Assembly (NCBI RefSeq): GCF_030272615.1
Contig: NC_081414.1
Span: 821,989,896 to 822,053,895 of the forward strand
Length of the DNA: 64,000 bases
Source of the DNA: Cryptomeria japonica
Lineage: Eukaryota; Streptophyta; Pinopsida; Cupressales; Cupressaceae
Direction of reading: 5' to 3'
A model generated the notes under the pieces. The model was not told where the DNA came from. It saw only the letters and a program-made list of their open reading frames with translations, and ran no database searches. This document shows positions 22,736-34,930 of the stretch, one piece after another. Both the position numbers and the translations under genes were made by a program. Every line of letters begins with the position of its first letter. Positions within the stretch are counted from its first letter, which is position 1.

Positions 22736-25129
22736 AGCACAACCATTAGGACTCAAAAGTTTCCTTTTCTCCTTTAAATCCTTTTTCTCAATTCTCATTC
22801 ATTGGGGTTGAGCATCTCATTATTCTTTTACAAAAAGAATGTAAAAATGTAAGATTTAATGCATTCTAATGATATTTTAATCATAATGGTGATGGCGAAA
22901 GGGTTTTAGGCTTCTTTTTCTATTAGTGTTGCATGTGAGGGATGCACTTTGCATGTGTAATTTGATTCTTTTCCTCTATTCTACCCCTTTTTTCACTATT
23001 TTATTTGCATTTTGCATGTGTTACCAACAACTTACTACTTGAGGATTTTTTTATCTGCATTTTTTTCTATTTTCTTCTTTTAAGGATATCTGTTCAACTC
23101 TACTTATTTATTACATTAGCTCCAGATGAGGTGCTTCAAAGGTGTTTGGTGGTTAAATAATAAATAGTTAAAAAACTAGGAGAGGTGAACTATAAGCATT
23201 TGTATTATTATTATTATTATTCTTAGCTACTTTGTAATGTGCAAAGACATTATAAGCTAGAATTATACAATTGATCACTATAGTATTTGTGTTCTTTATG
23301 CAGATTTGTAATGTATGCACAGTTTGACTGCATCATCATTGAAGATAGTATGTAATATTTAATATATAAAAATATGTATTATAAATTTTTTTCTAATTAT
23401 CATATAGATTTGATTTTTCTATTTATTGTTAGTTGAGTTACAAAAACATTTCAAAAAATAACATATACTTTTTAATTTACAAAGATAAAAAAGAATCTTT
23501 ATTTTAATAATTTTAATTCATGCATGCACCATATTGGGGTATTAAGATTCACTAAAGTAGCTTTAGTTAGACAAAATAATTGAAAATGCTTTGTATGCGA
23601 TATGCGAAACCCCAAGTTTTGAGAACATTTGTATATCATGGCATTCATAGTGATGCACGATTTCAATGATTTTAAATAGCACAAACAAATTTGAAGTTCC
23701 AATGTAACATAGTCAATTTTAACTTGAAGAATGAATTTGAAAATCCCTTCTACAACTTCTTCTAAATTTAAAATTGAATAAATCTATATTTTGCTAAGTG
23801 TGCATGATGAATACAACATGTACATCTCACACTTAAAAATAAAATATTTAGCTATGAAACATTTAGCTTATATATTAAGTTTCATATATGTAATAAATTT
23901 GTTTCAGTCTCTAGGATTTTTCATTCATTCTTTTATATTTTTGGACAACTCAATTCTTTCATATTTGTGAACTTCAAATACAAAGAAATACTTGTGCACT
24001 TCAAATATAAAGAATCAACAATTTCTTTTTTAATATTTTATATATAAATTTAATATATTTTCTTTTTTCTCATAAAACATAGTGCTATTAAAAAATCCAC
24101 TTAAATTACTGAAATATTCTTTTCAATGTCATTGGTTAAGAAAAAGAGACGTTACTTATTTTTTTCATATAAGATTCTAATAGTAAATAAAATACATTAA
24201 ATTCTTACTTAATGACTTGAGATAAGTAGAAAATATTTTATTGGATTCTTATTTTGTTTTGGAGTTTCTAAATACAAAGATCTTTGTTCAAAACAAATTG
24301 AAAATAAACGATTACAAAAAAATTTAAATCTTAAACATATAAATATAATGTTTATCAATTCAAGAAATCAAAATTACATGCCTACACAAGTATAATTAAT
24401 AAAAATAATATATAATTTAAAATTTTCAATATGGAAAGATCTAAAAAAAATAAATTTGTTTCTATATTTCAATCATAAGAATATAAAGTTTCTAAATTTA
24501 AAAATCAAAATTACATGCTATACAAGTGTAAAGATTACAAATAGTATACAATTTTTAATTTTCAATTTAGAAAACTAAAAAAAATTATGTTTCTAAAGTT
24601 TAATCATAACAATATAATGTTTTTAAATTCAAAAAATCAAAGTTACACGCTTGTACAAATATTTGAAAAATAAAATATTATTTTGAATATATAAAGAATA
24701 TTAATTATTAAAATAAATTTCTAATTTGTGATATAGATGTGATTTTTCTATTTATATCTCATTTATCTCTTAATTGAGTTTGAATAGTTTATTATATATT
24801 AATACAAATATGAAGTTATTTGTATCAAAATTTGAAAAATCGGTTACATTAAAACAATTTTCTATAAACGTTAAACCCAATCTTATCATTAAAAGAAAAA
24901 GTTAATAAGATTTAAAATTTATATTAACAATATTATTGTAATTAAAAGAAAGTTTAAGCTATTTGAAAATTTATATATTTTATTAGAACAAACTTTAAAG
25001 GTATTTATTTCATTAAATATATTGGAAAAGAGAGAAAAATTCATCAAAATGTATATAATAATGAAGATTATATTGCAACATTTTATAAGAAAATGATAAT
25101 AAGTGTCCTAAATTCATTATCTTATAATA
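22736..25129. other. AT-rich unique DNA of unit A, no gene seen
   Basis: Colinear with 42173-44229. No open frame of note and no RNA gene. The A+T content rises toward 24000-25000. Confidence 0.6.
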
Positions 25130-26455
25130 GTAATCATAATTTTATTCTAACCTTAGCCCCAAACTACATGTTATCATAAATAAAAATTATCCTAAACTTA
25201 ATTCTAACCCAAGAATTAAACCCTACCTACAACTTGAACACTAATCTAACCATAATTGAACCTTAAAACTATTTTAATCCTAAAACTAACTCTAACCCTA
25301 ATTAAACCATAATTGAATTGTAATGCTAACCCTATACATGATGGAACGCTAGCCATAAACCTCCCAACAAATTTAATGGAGCCTCAACCTTTACCTTAAG
25401 CATTATCCTTCAATATAAACCCTAAGTGTACCTTAACATTAACGCTTAACCTTATCTTACCAAATTAAATCCCAACCCTAAACTTAACTATAACCCTAGA
25501 GAATTAAACACCACCTACAACTTCAACTCTAATCTATCCATGTTTGAACCATATCCCCAAACTAAACCTTAACACTGATTGAAACCTAATCATAACCTAA
25601 CCTTAAACTTTATTATAACTCTATTATTAATCTCTAACTACAACTTTAACCCTAAACTGACTATAATTGAATCCTATTCCTCAACTTAACCCCAACCCTA
25701 ATTAAACTCTAATTGTAATTGAACTCTAATCCTAAGCTACTTCTAACCCTAACCTACTCCATACCTTGATCCTAATTGAACTTTGATCCTAACCCTAGCT
25801 ATAATTGAATTGTTACCATAATCAAATTTGAATCGTAATTGAACCCTAAATCTAATTAACTACACCCTCAACCCTTACCCCTAATCCCTCTAATTGAATG
25901 CCAACCATAACCTAACCATAAACTTAAGTCTAACAATATAATTAAACCATAATCCTAATCCTAATCCCTAAACCTAACATTATAACTAACCCTAACCATG
26001 GTGTAAACCCTAACCATAATCCTAAACCATAATTCTAACTATAATCCTAAAATATAACCCAAACCCTAACCTAAAAGCTAACTCTAATCCTAATACTATC
26101 CCTAACTATTATATATCCCTAACCATAATCATAGTTGCAATCTTAACCCTACCCCAAAACTTAACCCTAACCCTAGCATTGTCCCTAATTATGATACACC
26201 CCTAACCATAAACATAATCCAAATTATAACTTTAAACCTAACCATAATCCTAAGCCCTAACCCTAATAATAACCTAAGTCATGATGTAAGTCCTAACCAT
26301 AACAATAATGCTAAACCTAACCCTAACCACAGTGTGAACCCTAATGTTAATCCTAATAATAACACTTAACACTAACCCTCAACATGATATAAACCCTAAT
26401 CCTAACTCTACCCATAAATTAAGCTATATCTCTAACAATAACACTAATCATAATC
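25130..26455 (+). repeat. degenerate telomere-like array (CCCTAA type), unit A, first block
   Basis: Dense AACCCTAA, CCATAATCCTAA and similar six-base-period words. Plant telomeres normally carry CCCTAAA, but here the six-base CCCTAA step prevails. The uninterrupted site TCCTA (25672-25676) matches the target-site duplication of the copia element in unit B. Confidence 0.9.
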
Positions 26456-26479
26456 AATGGTCACACTCCCCTTGGGTTC

Positions 26480-26705
26480 TTAGTCCAATCACTTAGCTGA
26501 AGCCATAGGAGCTTTCCAGGTCATTAACCTTTCTATCAAATTAAACATTAAAAATCTATGAATAGAGGGGGACTCTAAAAACATTATTGAATGCCTTTAA
26601 GGTAATCCCCCCCCTTATGGACCATCAAAAATTGGATTGATGAAGCTAGATCCCTCATTAACAACTTTGATAATGTAAAAAAATTACATGTTTTTAGGGA
26701 AGCAA
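26480..26705 (+). pseudogene. LINE RNase H remnant (RVT_3 type), unit A copy
   Basis: On the plus strand, with shifts, one reads AEAIGAF, LxIKNLxIEGDSKNIIECL, IKNWIDEARSLINNFDNVK. This is the pattern of the RNase H domain at the end of plant LINE ORF2 (Glu of EGDS region and the FDN motif kept). The unit B copy at 59620-59890 reads more clearly. The segment interrupts the telomere-like array. Relative to unit B, about 190 bp are missing after 26705. Confidence 0.65.
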
Positions 26706-26889
26706 ATATGATAATGTGAAGTGGTATTTTTTGTGAGTGCCTAGGCATTGTTGTAGATTTGTAGCCAATATTTTCTACTCTGCAAGTCAGAATACTAAAA
26801 ATCTCTGAAAAAATGGGGGTAATAGGAAAAGGGTGGAGCCGAATAGCTATGAAAAGCATTAGAAGAACTAGAAGGTATGGAAACAGATT

Positions 26890-28383
26890 GATAAAGGGGG
26901 GTTGAAACCTTTCCTAGAAATACTTCATGGTACTAACCCTAACATTGTGAGGTATTTCATAAAAAATTGGAAGGAGGAAGGTATTATTTTGTTTGGAAGA
27001 AAAGTGATAATCAACTAGGGTCTCATAGGGGAATTTACCAAGCCTCTCCACAAAAGGAATGAAATTCTTCCATGATAGGAAATATCTGATGAAGTGGATA
27101 TGGGAGCATTGGTTAAGGTTTTGAACAACTACTTTGAGGCTAGCTCTATAAAGAATCTCTAGAGGGAGGTACTAAGAGTGGTGATGGAATACATAACCAT
27201 GGATGGGAGATTGACAAGGGTTTATGGCTACCACTTTGTCCTCCTCAACTACTTCAAGTACAAGGTCAGGGTTTCTTTTCCCCAATATCTTTTGTGTTCT
27301 CTTAAACACTATATTTTGGAACACCATGAAAGTCCTAGGAATGTCCTTGTTCTACATGTTGGTGTTATCTAGCCTATTCATGAGCATTTTGCTAATTTAC
27401 TTGCCCCGTCTAATCCCATTTTGCCCCCATAATCAAAATAATGTAACACTATTCAAATAGTGTGTCTGAGGGTAATTCTAATGGGGACTCGAATTGGGAA
27501 GAGGAAATTACTCCCCCACTAAAAATGCACCAAAAAAATCCCCTTTGAGCAGGCCTTTGGGCAAACAAGATATCTCTATGAAAACCCTTTCCAAGGCTAA
27601 AAAGAAAATGAAAGCCCTTCGTAATAATAAGTTGGTTTCTTTCTTTGAGGACTCGTCGAGTGACCCCTCTTATACTTCTAGTTCCTCTAAAGAATTCCAT
27701 TCTTCTCACCCTAGTACTGATAGAGAGAACATGCCAAGATTTCCTAAAGACCTCAAACTGGATGAACATTACTTCAAGTTGGATAGGGAATCTCCTGATG
27801 ATGTGTTGTTTATTGCTAGGAATAGTGCAGTGGACCTCTTTATGGTTTTTGAATGGGATTTTCATGAAATCAAAGATATTAACCTAAAGAATAGGGCAAC
27901 TGCTAATAAACAGGATGAGCTCATTGAAAAAGTGCAGCCCTAGAAAACTGAAGGGGCAATCTGGACCGAGCAAGGAAAGCTATCCATGACAGAGTGTCTA
28001 CAAAGAACTGTGGAACTTACAAGAAAAATAAACAAATAAAACAAGAAGAAAACCATACAGCTTGAAGGGGAAGTCAACAAAATCAAGGAAACTTTGAATT
28101 CCATAATGAAACAAAGTCACAAGATTATCAATAATTCTGTGACCACTATGAACATGATGGTGTATAAATTGGAAAAGTCCCATTAAGGTACCCTGATCGT
28201 GGACCTCGATGCTGGAAGAGTAAAGGGCTAGAAAGAGGATTCTTGTCCGTCCAAGAGAACCTGAGCCAACTTGAAGAGAAAGGCAGAGTCCCCCAATCAT
28301 GATCTTTGGGACCTAAAAAAGGTAGCTCGAGAGATGAATACTTTGAAAAATGAGATAGTTGAGACTTTAAATTCTTTAGGTTA
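26890..28383 (+). pseudogene. unknown ORF remnant following the LINE RNase H, unit A copy
   Basis: Pieces in different frames read VWKQIDKGGLKPFLE, FFRDRK-like, VLNNYFEASSIK, REVLRVVMEYITMDGRLTRV then YGYHFVLLNYFKYKVRVSFP and QYLLCSLKHYILEHHESP (27100-27372). A Ser-rich acidic linker (SSSDPSYTSSSSKEFHSS near 27660-27715) and a Lys-rich coiled-coil-like tail (to 28383) follow. A T-rich tail and CCCAAATAAAAAA end (28384-28545) look like a LINE-type 3' untranslated region. I recognise no named family; such N-terminal regions occur in plant transposon proteins. Confidence 0.45.
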
Positions 28384-28545
28384 ATGTTTATCTAGTTTTA
28401 GCTTCTTCTATCTTTTTGTTTGGTTTGTTGTCTTTTTGTTTGTTTGACAACTTTTCCATGCTAGTGAACTTAGATTGTTTATTTTATTTTTGTTTGTAAC
28501 TCTGGGGTTTCAGGTCCCTCTAAAAACTAGTTTTTCCCAAATAAA

Positions 28546-31020
28546 AAACACTAACCATAAACCCTAACCTTAACCTTGAATCTATCTCTAAGCCAAAACT
28601 TAACCCTAATCCAAATCCTAAACTTAAGTCAAATCCTATCCATTAACCTAAACCTAACTATGATATTAACCTTAATAAATATCTAAAACCATAACTCTAA
28701 CCATAATTATAAATTCTAACTATAACCATACCCTAAAATATAACCTTTATCCTAACATTATCCCAAAGTATTATATACCCCTAACCCTAATCATAACCAT
28801 AATCTAAACCCTCACCCAAAACCTAACCCTAACCCTAGCATTGTCCCTAACTATGATACACCCCTAACTGTAACCATAATCCTTTCTATAACCCTAATCC
28901 TAATAATAACCCTAATCCTAGTCCCTAAACTTAATTATAACACTAATAAAAAATCATAACCCTAACTTTGAATCTATCTCTAGGCAAAACCCTAATCCTA
29001 ATCCAAACCCTAAACCTAGGTCTATCCCTATTGATTAACCAATTTACTGAACTACTATGTAAACACTAACCATAATCCTAATAATAACCCTAATCCTAGT
29101 CCCTAAACTTAATTATAACACTAATAAAAAATCATAACCCTAACTTTGAATCTATCTCTAGGCAAAACCCTAATCCTAATCCAAACCCTAAACCTAGGTC
29201 TATCTCTATCGATTAACCAATTTACTGAACTACTATGTAAACACTAACCATAATCCTAAATTATGACTAACCAAAATCCTAAAGTCTAACGCTAACCCTA
29301 CTCCAAAAGCTAAGCCTAATCCTAACACTATTCCTAACTATTATATACCCATAACCATAATTATAACCATAATGATAACCATACCAAAATCCTAACCCTA
29401 ACTCAAGCATTGTCCCTAACTATGATACACCTAATGGTAACCATAATCCTAACTATAACCTAAAACCTTACCATAATCCTAACAATAGCCCTAATCCTAT
29501 GCCTTGAACCTCAAAATAAACCTAACAACAATGTAGATCTTAACCATAACCCTAATGCTAAACCTAACCCTTACCATGGTGTATAACTTAACATTTTAAT
29601 CCTAACAATAACCCTTAACACTAACTCTAAACATGATATATATCTTAACCCTATCCATAATCCTAATAATAACCATAACCTTAAGCCTAATCATAATCTG
29701 AATCCTAACCCTAACCCCAACCATGTGTAAACAATAACCCTAACTATGATACACCTAACTATAACCATAATCCTAACTATAACCTAAAACCTTACCATAA
29801 TCCTAACAATATCCCTATCCCTATCCCTATCCTTAATCCTCAACCCTAACCATAATCCTAATCCTAACCCTAAACTCTAATCCCGACATTAATATTAAGT
29901 TGTAACCCTAATTGTAATCCTAACCCCAATGATAATGATGATGTAAATTCTAACCCAAACCATTACCCTAAACCTAAAACCAACCCTAACTATGATGTTG
30001 ACCTTGACCCTAAACCTTAATACTAACCTTAACACTTACCCTAACCCAAACCCTACCCTAATGTAAACCCTAAGCATATTTATAATCCTAACTATGTCTC
30101 TAACCATAGCCCTCACCCCAACCATGATATAAACCATAACCCTAACCATAATCATAACCATAACCCTAAACCCTAACCGTAATCAAAATTCTAACCATAC
30201 CCCTAATCATAACATTAACCTAACCCTAACCCTCACCCCAGCCATGACATAAACCATAACCATAATCATAATCCTAACCATAACCCTAATTATAAACCTA
30301 AACCCTAACCCTAACCCTAACCCCAACCCTCACCATGAGGTAAATCTTAACCCTAACCATGATGTAAATACTAACCCTAACTTAAGCCTTAAACCTAACC
30401 ATGATGTAAATCCTAACCCTAACCCTAACCCTAAACCTAAACCTAAATAATATGTAATCCCTACCATGATCCTAATCCTAACTATAAACCCTATCCAAAA
30501 CCATAACCCTAATGCTAACCATGATTCAAGCCCTAACCCTAAGCATAATCATAAGCTCTAATCCTATCCATATTCCTAACAATAACCCTAATCATGATAT
30601 AAATTCGAACCATAACCCTAACTCTAAACTTAACCCCGATGTGAACCCTAACATAATCCTAACACTAACACTAACCCTAAACGCTAACCCTAATCATGAT
30701 GTAAACCCTAACACTAGCCATAATTCTAACAATAACCGTAATCCTAAGCTTAACCATAATCCTAAACCTAACCCTAACCCTTGCCCTAACCCCAACCCCG
30801 ACCATGATCTAACCTCTACCCCTAACCATAACACGAAACACTCACCATAAGCCTAACTTTAACCATAATCCTAACAGTAATCCTAACTCCTAAAACTAAC
30901 CATAATTCTAAACCAAAACCAAACCCTAACCTTGATGCGGTACTTAACCATGATATAAACACTAACCGTATTGCTAAGAATGATGTAAACCTTAACCTTG
31001 ACCATGATACTAACCATTTA
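28546..31020 (+). repeat. degenerate telomere-like array with higher-order words, unit A, second block
   Basis: CCCTAA-type words with recurrent non-telomeric words. CATTGTCCCTAACTATGATA occurs at 28839 and 29408 (a variant at 26177 in the first block). Variants of ACCATGATGTAAA occur about every 50-100 bp between 30120 and 30990. The purest run of CCCTAA is near 30300-30325 and 30415-30440. The stretch matches unit B up to about 30410. Beyond it unit B is interrupted by the LTR at 63024. Confidence 0.88.
28896..29251 (+). repeat. 178-bp tandem duplication inside the array
   Basis: GTCCCTAAACTTAATTATAA occurs at 28921 and 29099, and the flanking 178 bp repeat almost without change. Unit B has a single copy (about 61600-61790), so the doubling is younger than the segmental duplication. 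Confidence 0.85.
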
Positions 31021-31252
31021 ACAAAGTTTTATATTATCATTAAATAAAGTTTAATATATCTTACATTTTAGCATATTCTTTAATCTTGCAAGATATATAT
31101 TATAAAAAATATACTAAATGGATATATAAAATTTAATATATCTTTGCATAATAATATAATAATATTATAATATAATTCAATATAATAAAAAGATAGTATA
31201 TAATTATATATTGATTTATTTTACATTTTTCATGTCGTCCTGCATGACTGCC

Positions 31253-31422
31253 ACTAGCATATATATCTTAAATTTTAATTTAATCCATATAAAATACGTC
31301 GAGAGATATTCTTCTTGAGGTTAATCAATTTAATACCCTAAAGTCAAATAGGCACCTTGGGAATGATATCTCTTGATGTATTTTATATAGATTAAATTAA
31401 AACTTAAGATATATATGCTAGT
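31253..31422. mobile_element. foldback MITE 1, 68-bp arms
   Basis: The left arm 31253-31320 (ACTAGCATATATATCTTAA...) and right arm 31355-31422 are inverted copies; the loop is 34 bp. Inner arm ends read CGAGAGATATTCTTCTTGAGG-like. The loop shares TACCCTAAAGTCAAATAGGC with the loop of the element at 38446. It lies just beyond the end of a telomere-like array. Confidence 0.85.
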
Positions 31423-33699
31423 ATATAATGTAAGATTCCCTCGTTACCTTTTCAACTCACATTGTCATTGCCATGGCTTGGTGTTATAGAGCGAATGAGA
31501 AAAGGATAAAGAGGTATATTTTTGGATGTAAATAAGTGTTGCTTCATATTTTGTTATAATAACTTATATTATAAAAGTATTTACAATCTAAGAATATTGT
31601 TTGATAGCTAATAGTTATCTATAAATAAATTTATCTTATTTGAGTAGTGTAATAATTTTATTTTTTGATGATTATATTAGAAGAACGGGTTCAAATATAT
31701 TGAAAAATATTTAGGATAATTATTTAAAAAAATATTTAAAATTCAATTTAAGTATTAACAGCAAAAGTTTAATTTTTTTATAGAAATATTATAATTATTT
31801 GAAAATAATGGATACATTGGTTTTTGTCAAACTGATTAGCACAATTGCAATATCTTGTGTTTAATAAAAAATGATGACAAAGTTATTAAAAAGGACAACC
31901 ACGAAATATATTATAATAACATGAAAATACATAATTTTTATAAGAATTATGGACCCACTTATTTCTATGGTCTAATAAAACACTAAAGATCAAGAAAAAT
32001 CAATGACTTTTCTTATTCAATTAATTTCATGTGAATCCATATATTCCCATTCAAGAGGAGAATTTACAAGCTAAAACGATGGTCATGACTTGAAGTAAAT
32101 TTAATTTAAAAAAAAAGTAAAAGATGATAATGAGAAATAAGTTTCATAATTATTTGTGGAATAATGAGATAGTTTATAGTCTAGTTTTATTTTGCTATTT
32201 TGAGAGTATTTTTTATGTATGTGGTTTGTAAAAAGACAAGACTTAATAACCTTTAAATTCTATCTTGAATTCAGAGACGTACTTGGGAGTGGTCAAGGAG
32301 TAAAATTAGAACAATTAAAATGAAGAATAGAATGTAGAACAATATAAATCATTGAGATATGTAACTAAAATTTTCTTCATATTCAAAATCATAAATTGTA
32401 TGAATTAATTTTCAAAATAATTTTAACTATAAAACACAATTTTGATCTAAAAAAGGTTGTACATTTAAAATATAAAAAATAAAAAGATAAATTGTATCTT
32501 TTATTGCCAAAAGACAACCATTAGCATGTTGAAGTCACCGTAAAGACTTATCATAATAACAATCTTCTATACTACCAAATGAACTTCCACACATAGGAGA
32601 AGCAAGAAAGAATGTTGAATTATTGGATTTAAAGCAGAGGTAGGAAAATGGATGATAATAGAAATACAAACAAACCAAAAAGCATTATAATTGATTCCAC
32701 TTTACCTACAATCACTGTCAAAATGTAGTTAAAGGACCCAAGCAAAGCATTTTCAGTTTTCCTAGATAACATTCTTTGACCACAAGCATATAGGGGGGTA
32801 ACTACTGGTAGAAAATTCTCAGCGTGTATGAAAATGATACTTCTAGTGATGATGTAGTAGTAGACTGAATATTTTTTATTTTTTAATTTTAAAATAGTAG
32901 ATAAATTTTTTTTTATTCTTTTATTAGAGTTTTTACAATTCATTATATAGGTTATAAACTATAGATTATGAAAATATCATACGTTTGATATACAATATGA
33001 AAATATTGTATTTTTAATTTATTTTTGTTTTAAGTGATATCGGTATTAGGGAGTCATATTTCATATATTGATTGGAAAGAGATAAGAGTACAATGTACAA
33101 AATGACAACTTCATGGGAGTGCCTAAAAATTCTTTGAAACTTATATACCTTATGCATATTTGATGCATTATGTCAATAGAAAACTACATGAAATTTCATA
33201 ACTATTTAAAGCACTTTCTAGGTAAAAAGTGTATATTTTAGAACATAGTCCACTAAACCCACCTCTTCAAAAGAGTGTTTTAAATCCATCATTCTTTTAT
33301 TTACTTTAAGCAAACCAATACTTTTCTCACTTAGATCAAATAGCATTAAATTTCCTACCTATAATGAAGATTTTGTTATGAAGTACTTTCAATCCAGAGT
33401 TGATGGCAGTCCAAACCTCTTACTTGTATTTTGTTTTAATTAGTTAGTATTTGCATTGCCCTCCAAGGGAGGCACTCACTCCCTTGAATCTCAACATATA
33501 TTGCTTAATTCTTGTGAGGCATTTCTCTTTTGCCTCTTCTTCCTTCTTCTATTTATTTATCTTCCTACCATGACTATTCTATTTTCTATATTTCTTTAGA
33601 GGCCTTGCTACAAATGACTGTTACTTCTTATTTTTGTGATTCCAAGGTCATCAAGATTAGAGAGATCCCTATCCAATTTAAATCCTTCTAACTCTGTTT
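31423..33699. other. AT-rich intergenic DNA, no gene seen
   Basis: Several short frames exist but none has a recognisable motif or composition. No RNA gene is seen. Confidence 0.5.
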
Positions 33700-34345
33700 C
33701 TCTTTATTTTTATCTCTTTGAGTAATTCCTTACATCCCTGATTTGGTCTATCTCAATTTGTGTTTCTTGTGGCACAATTGCCATCCTTTGTTCCTTATGT
33801 AAACTACATTCCATGTTTGTCCTTGAGAGCCAAAACTCAATGTAAACCTCGTTTTCCCTAGATGTTACTTCCTTTAGCTCGACACTAGGGGGAGAGAGAC
33901 CTTCCCTCTCCAAACATTCCCACTAGATCCCAAGATAGAGAGATCTACTTGTAAAATCTTTCGCTAGTTTCAAGCCTAAATTTATTGCTATGGCATTATC
34001 TTGCCTATTGTCTACCTACTACTTGGGAACCCATCTTTTGGGTTGTGGCCTAAGACAGTTTGATTTGAAATGTTTACTGCTAAAACATCTTAAACAAAAT
34101 AATCTCCTACCATCAATTTGTATTGTATTCTTCCATATTCCCAAATGAGGACAACCATATGACATTTAGAATAGAATCAATGGAGATCATTTTGACTCAA
34201 ACATATAGTGCTAAGTTACCTTTCCCTATAATGAAGCCTTGGACAAGCTCTAGTCTTGAACCAATCAATTGGAGATAATTGTCCAAGCAGTATTTGAATG
34301 GTAAGCTATAGAAACAATGAAACAAATTTTTGAAGAAGCTACTAC
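33700..34345 (-). pseudogene. possible LINE ORF1-like remnant with a zinc knuckle
   Basis: On the minus strand, readable pieces include GSRLELVQGFIIGKG near 34240 and FCLRCFSSKHFKSNC near 34080, a CxxC...H...C knuckle. The Glu/Arg-rich frame at 33913-33710 follows. The order (core, knuckle, acidic tail) is like the ORF1 of plant LINEs. Several stops intervene and similarity is faint, so this is tentative. Confidence 0.3.
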
Positions 34346-34732
34346 ATGAGGACAGTGAAACTCGACAAGGACCTATGACTCAGCTTCGAAGGTGTTATTA
34401 TTTGTAACTGAATCTCACGATTTACAAAAATTCCCTTCATTACACCGAGAGGGGTTCCTACAGTCGCAGCAAGGGGGGGGTGAAGGCATCCGTGTATACA
34501 CTAAAGAAAACTGAAAACTGATGGCGGCCATGCATTGTAACCGTTCCAAGCGTAAAAATGTTCACACGCCTTGTCTATGCCTCCAAAGATATGCTGCGAC
34601 CATTATAATAAAACATAACATCAAACACAACAGTTACATGCAACGATTGGAAGAAGGAAGGAAGGAAGAAAGTTTATTGTCTCTAATGAAACCATTGTTT
34701 CTCTGAGATATCTTTGTTTTGCAATTATAGTC

Positions 34733-34857
34733 ATCACATCATTCCTGAGGAGGATTTCACATCATTCATCATAATTTGCAGCTTAGATTTGATTACAGTC
34801 ATCACATCATTGTTGAGGAGGATTACAGTCATCGCATCATTGCTGAGGAGGATTTGG
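34733..34857. repeat. short tandem repeat around CATCACATCATTGCTGAGGA
   Basis: Three copies of CATCRCATCATTNNTGAGGAGGATT start near 34733, 34799 and 34830. Spacing is uneven (about 66 then 31 bp). Confidence 0.75.
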
Positions 34858-34930
34858 CATTGCTTTGACGGCTCAGCAGGACTTGGCTTTGTGGTTCGGC
34901 GATCGAATCCTGTGGCGTGACATTATTTCT

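Larger units (their letters stand above)
22034..30410 (+). repeat. segmental duplication, unit A
   Basis: From AATAATGATCAAACTAC at 22034 on, the sequence is colinear and same-strand with 41459-63023 once the two insertions in the latter are set aside. Order in both: remnant of a small membrane-protein frame, minisatellite, AT-rich DNA, telomere-like array, LINE RNase H plus unknown ORF, telomere-like array. Identity looks like roughly nine in ten by eye. The 22034-22165 start matches the 3' part of the 41262-41603 frame, here with a stop, so the left border cuts that frame. Confidence 0.88.

Noticed and set aside
30512-30850. Asn/Pro-repeat frames in the telomere-like arrays (also 62407-62827)
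   Set aside because: Direct translation of CCCTAA-type repeats; no independent coding signal.
32629-32943. Minus-strand 104-codon frame
   Set aside because: AT-rich chance frame with no recognisable domain or neighbour support.
20234-34857. CRISPR array
   Set aside because: Tandem repeats here have no fixed repeat plus unique equal-length spacer structure, and the DNA is eukaryotic.
34870-34925. tRNA-like GGTTCGGCGATCGAATCC near 34880
   Set aside because: No acceptor stem or D and anticodon arms can be folded around it.
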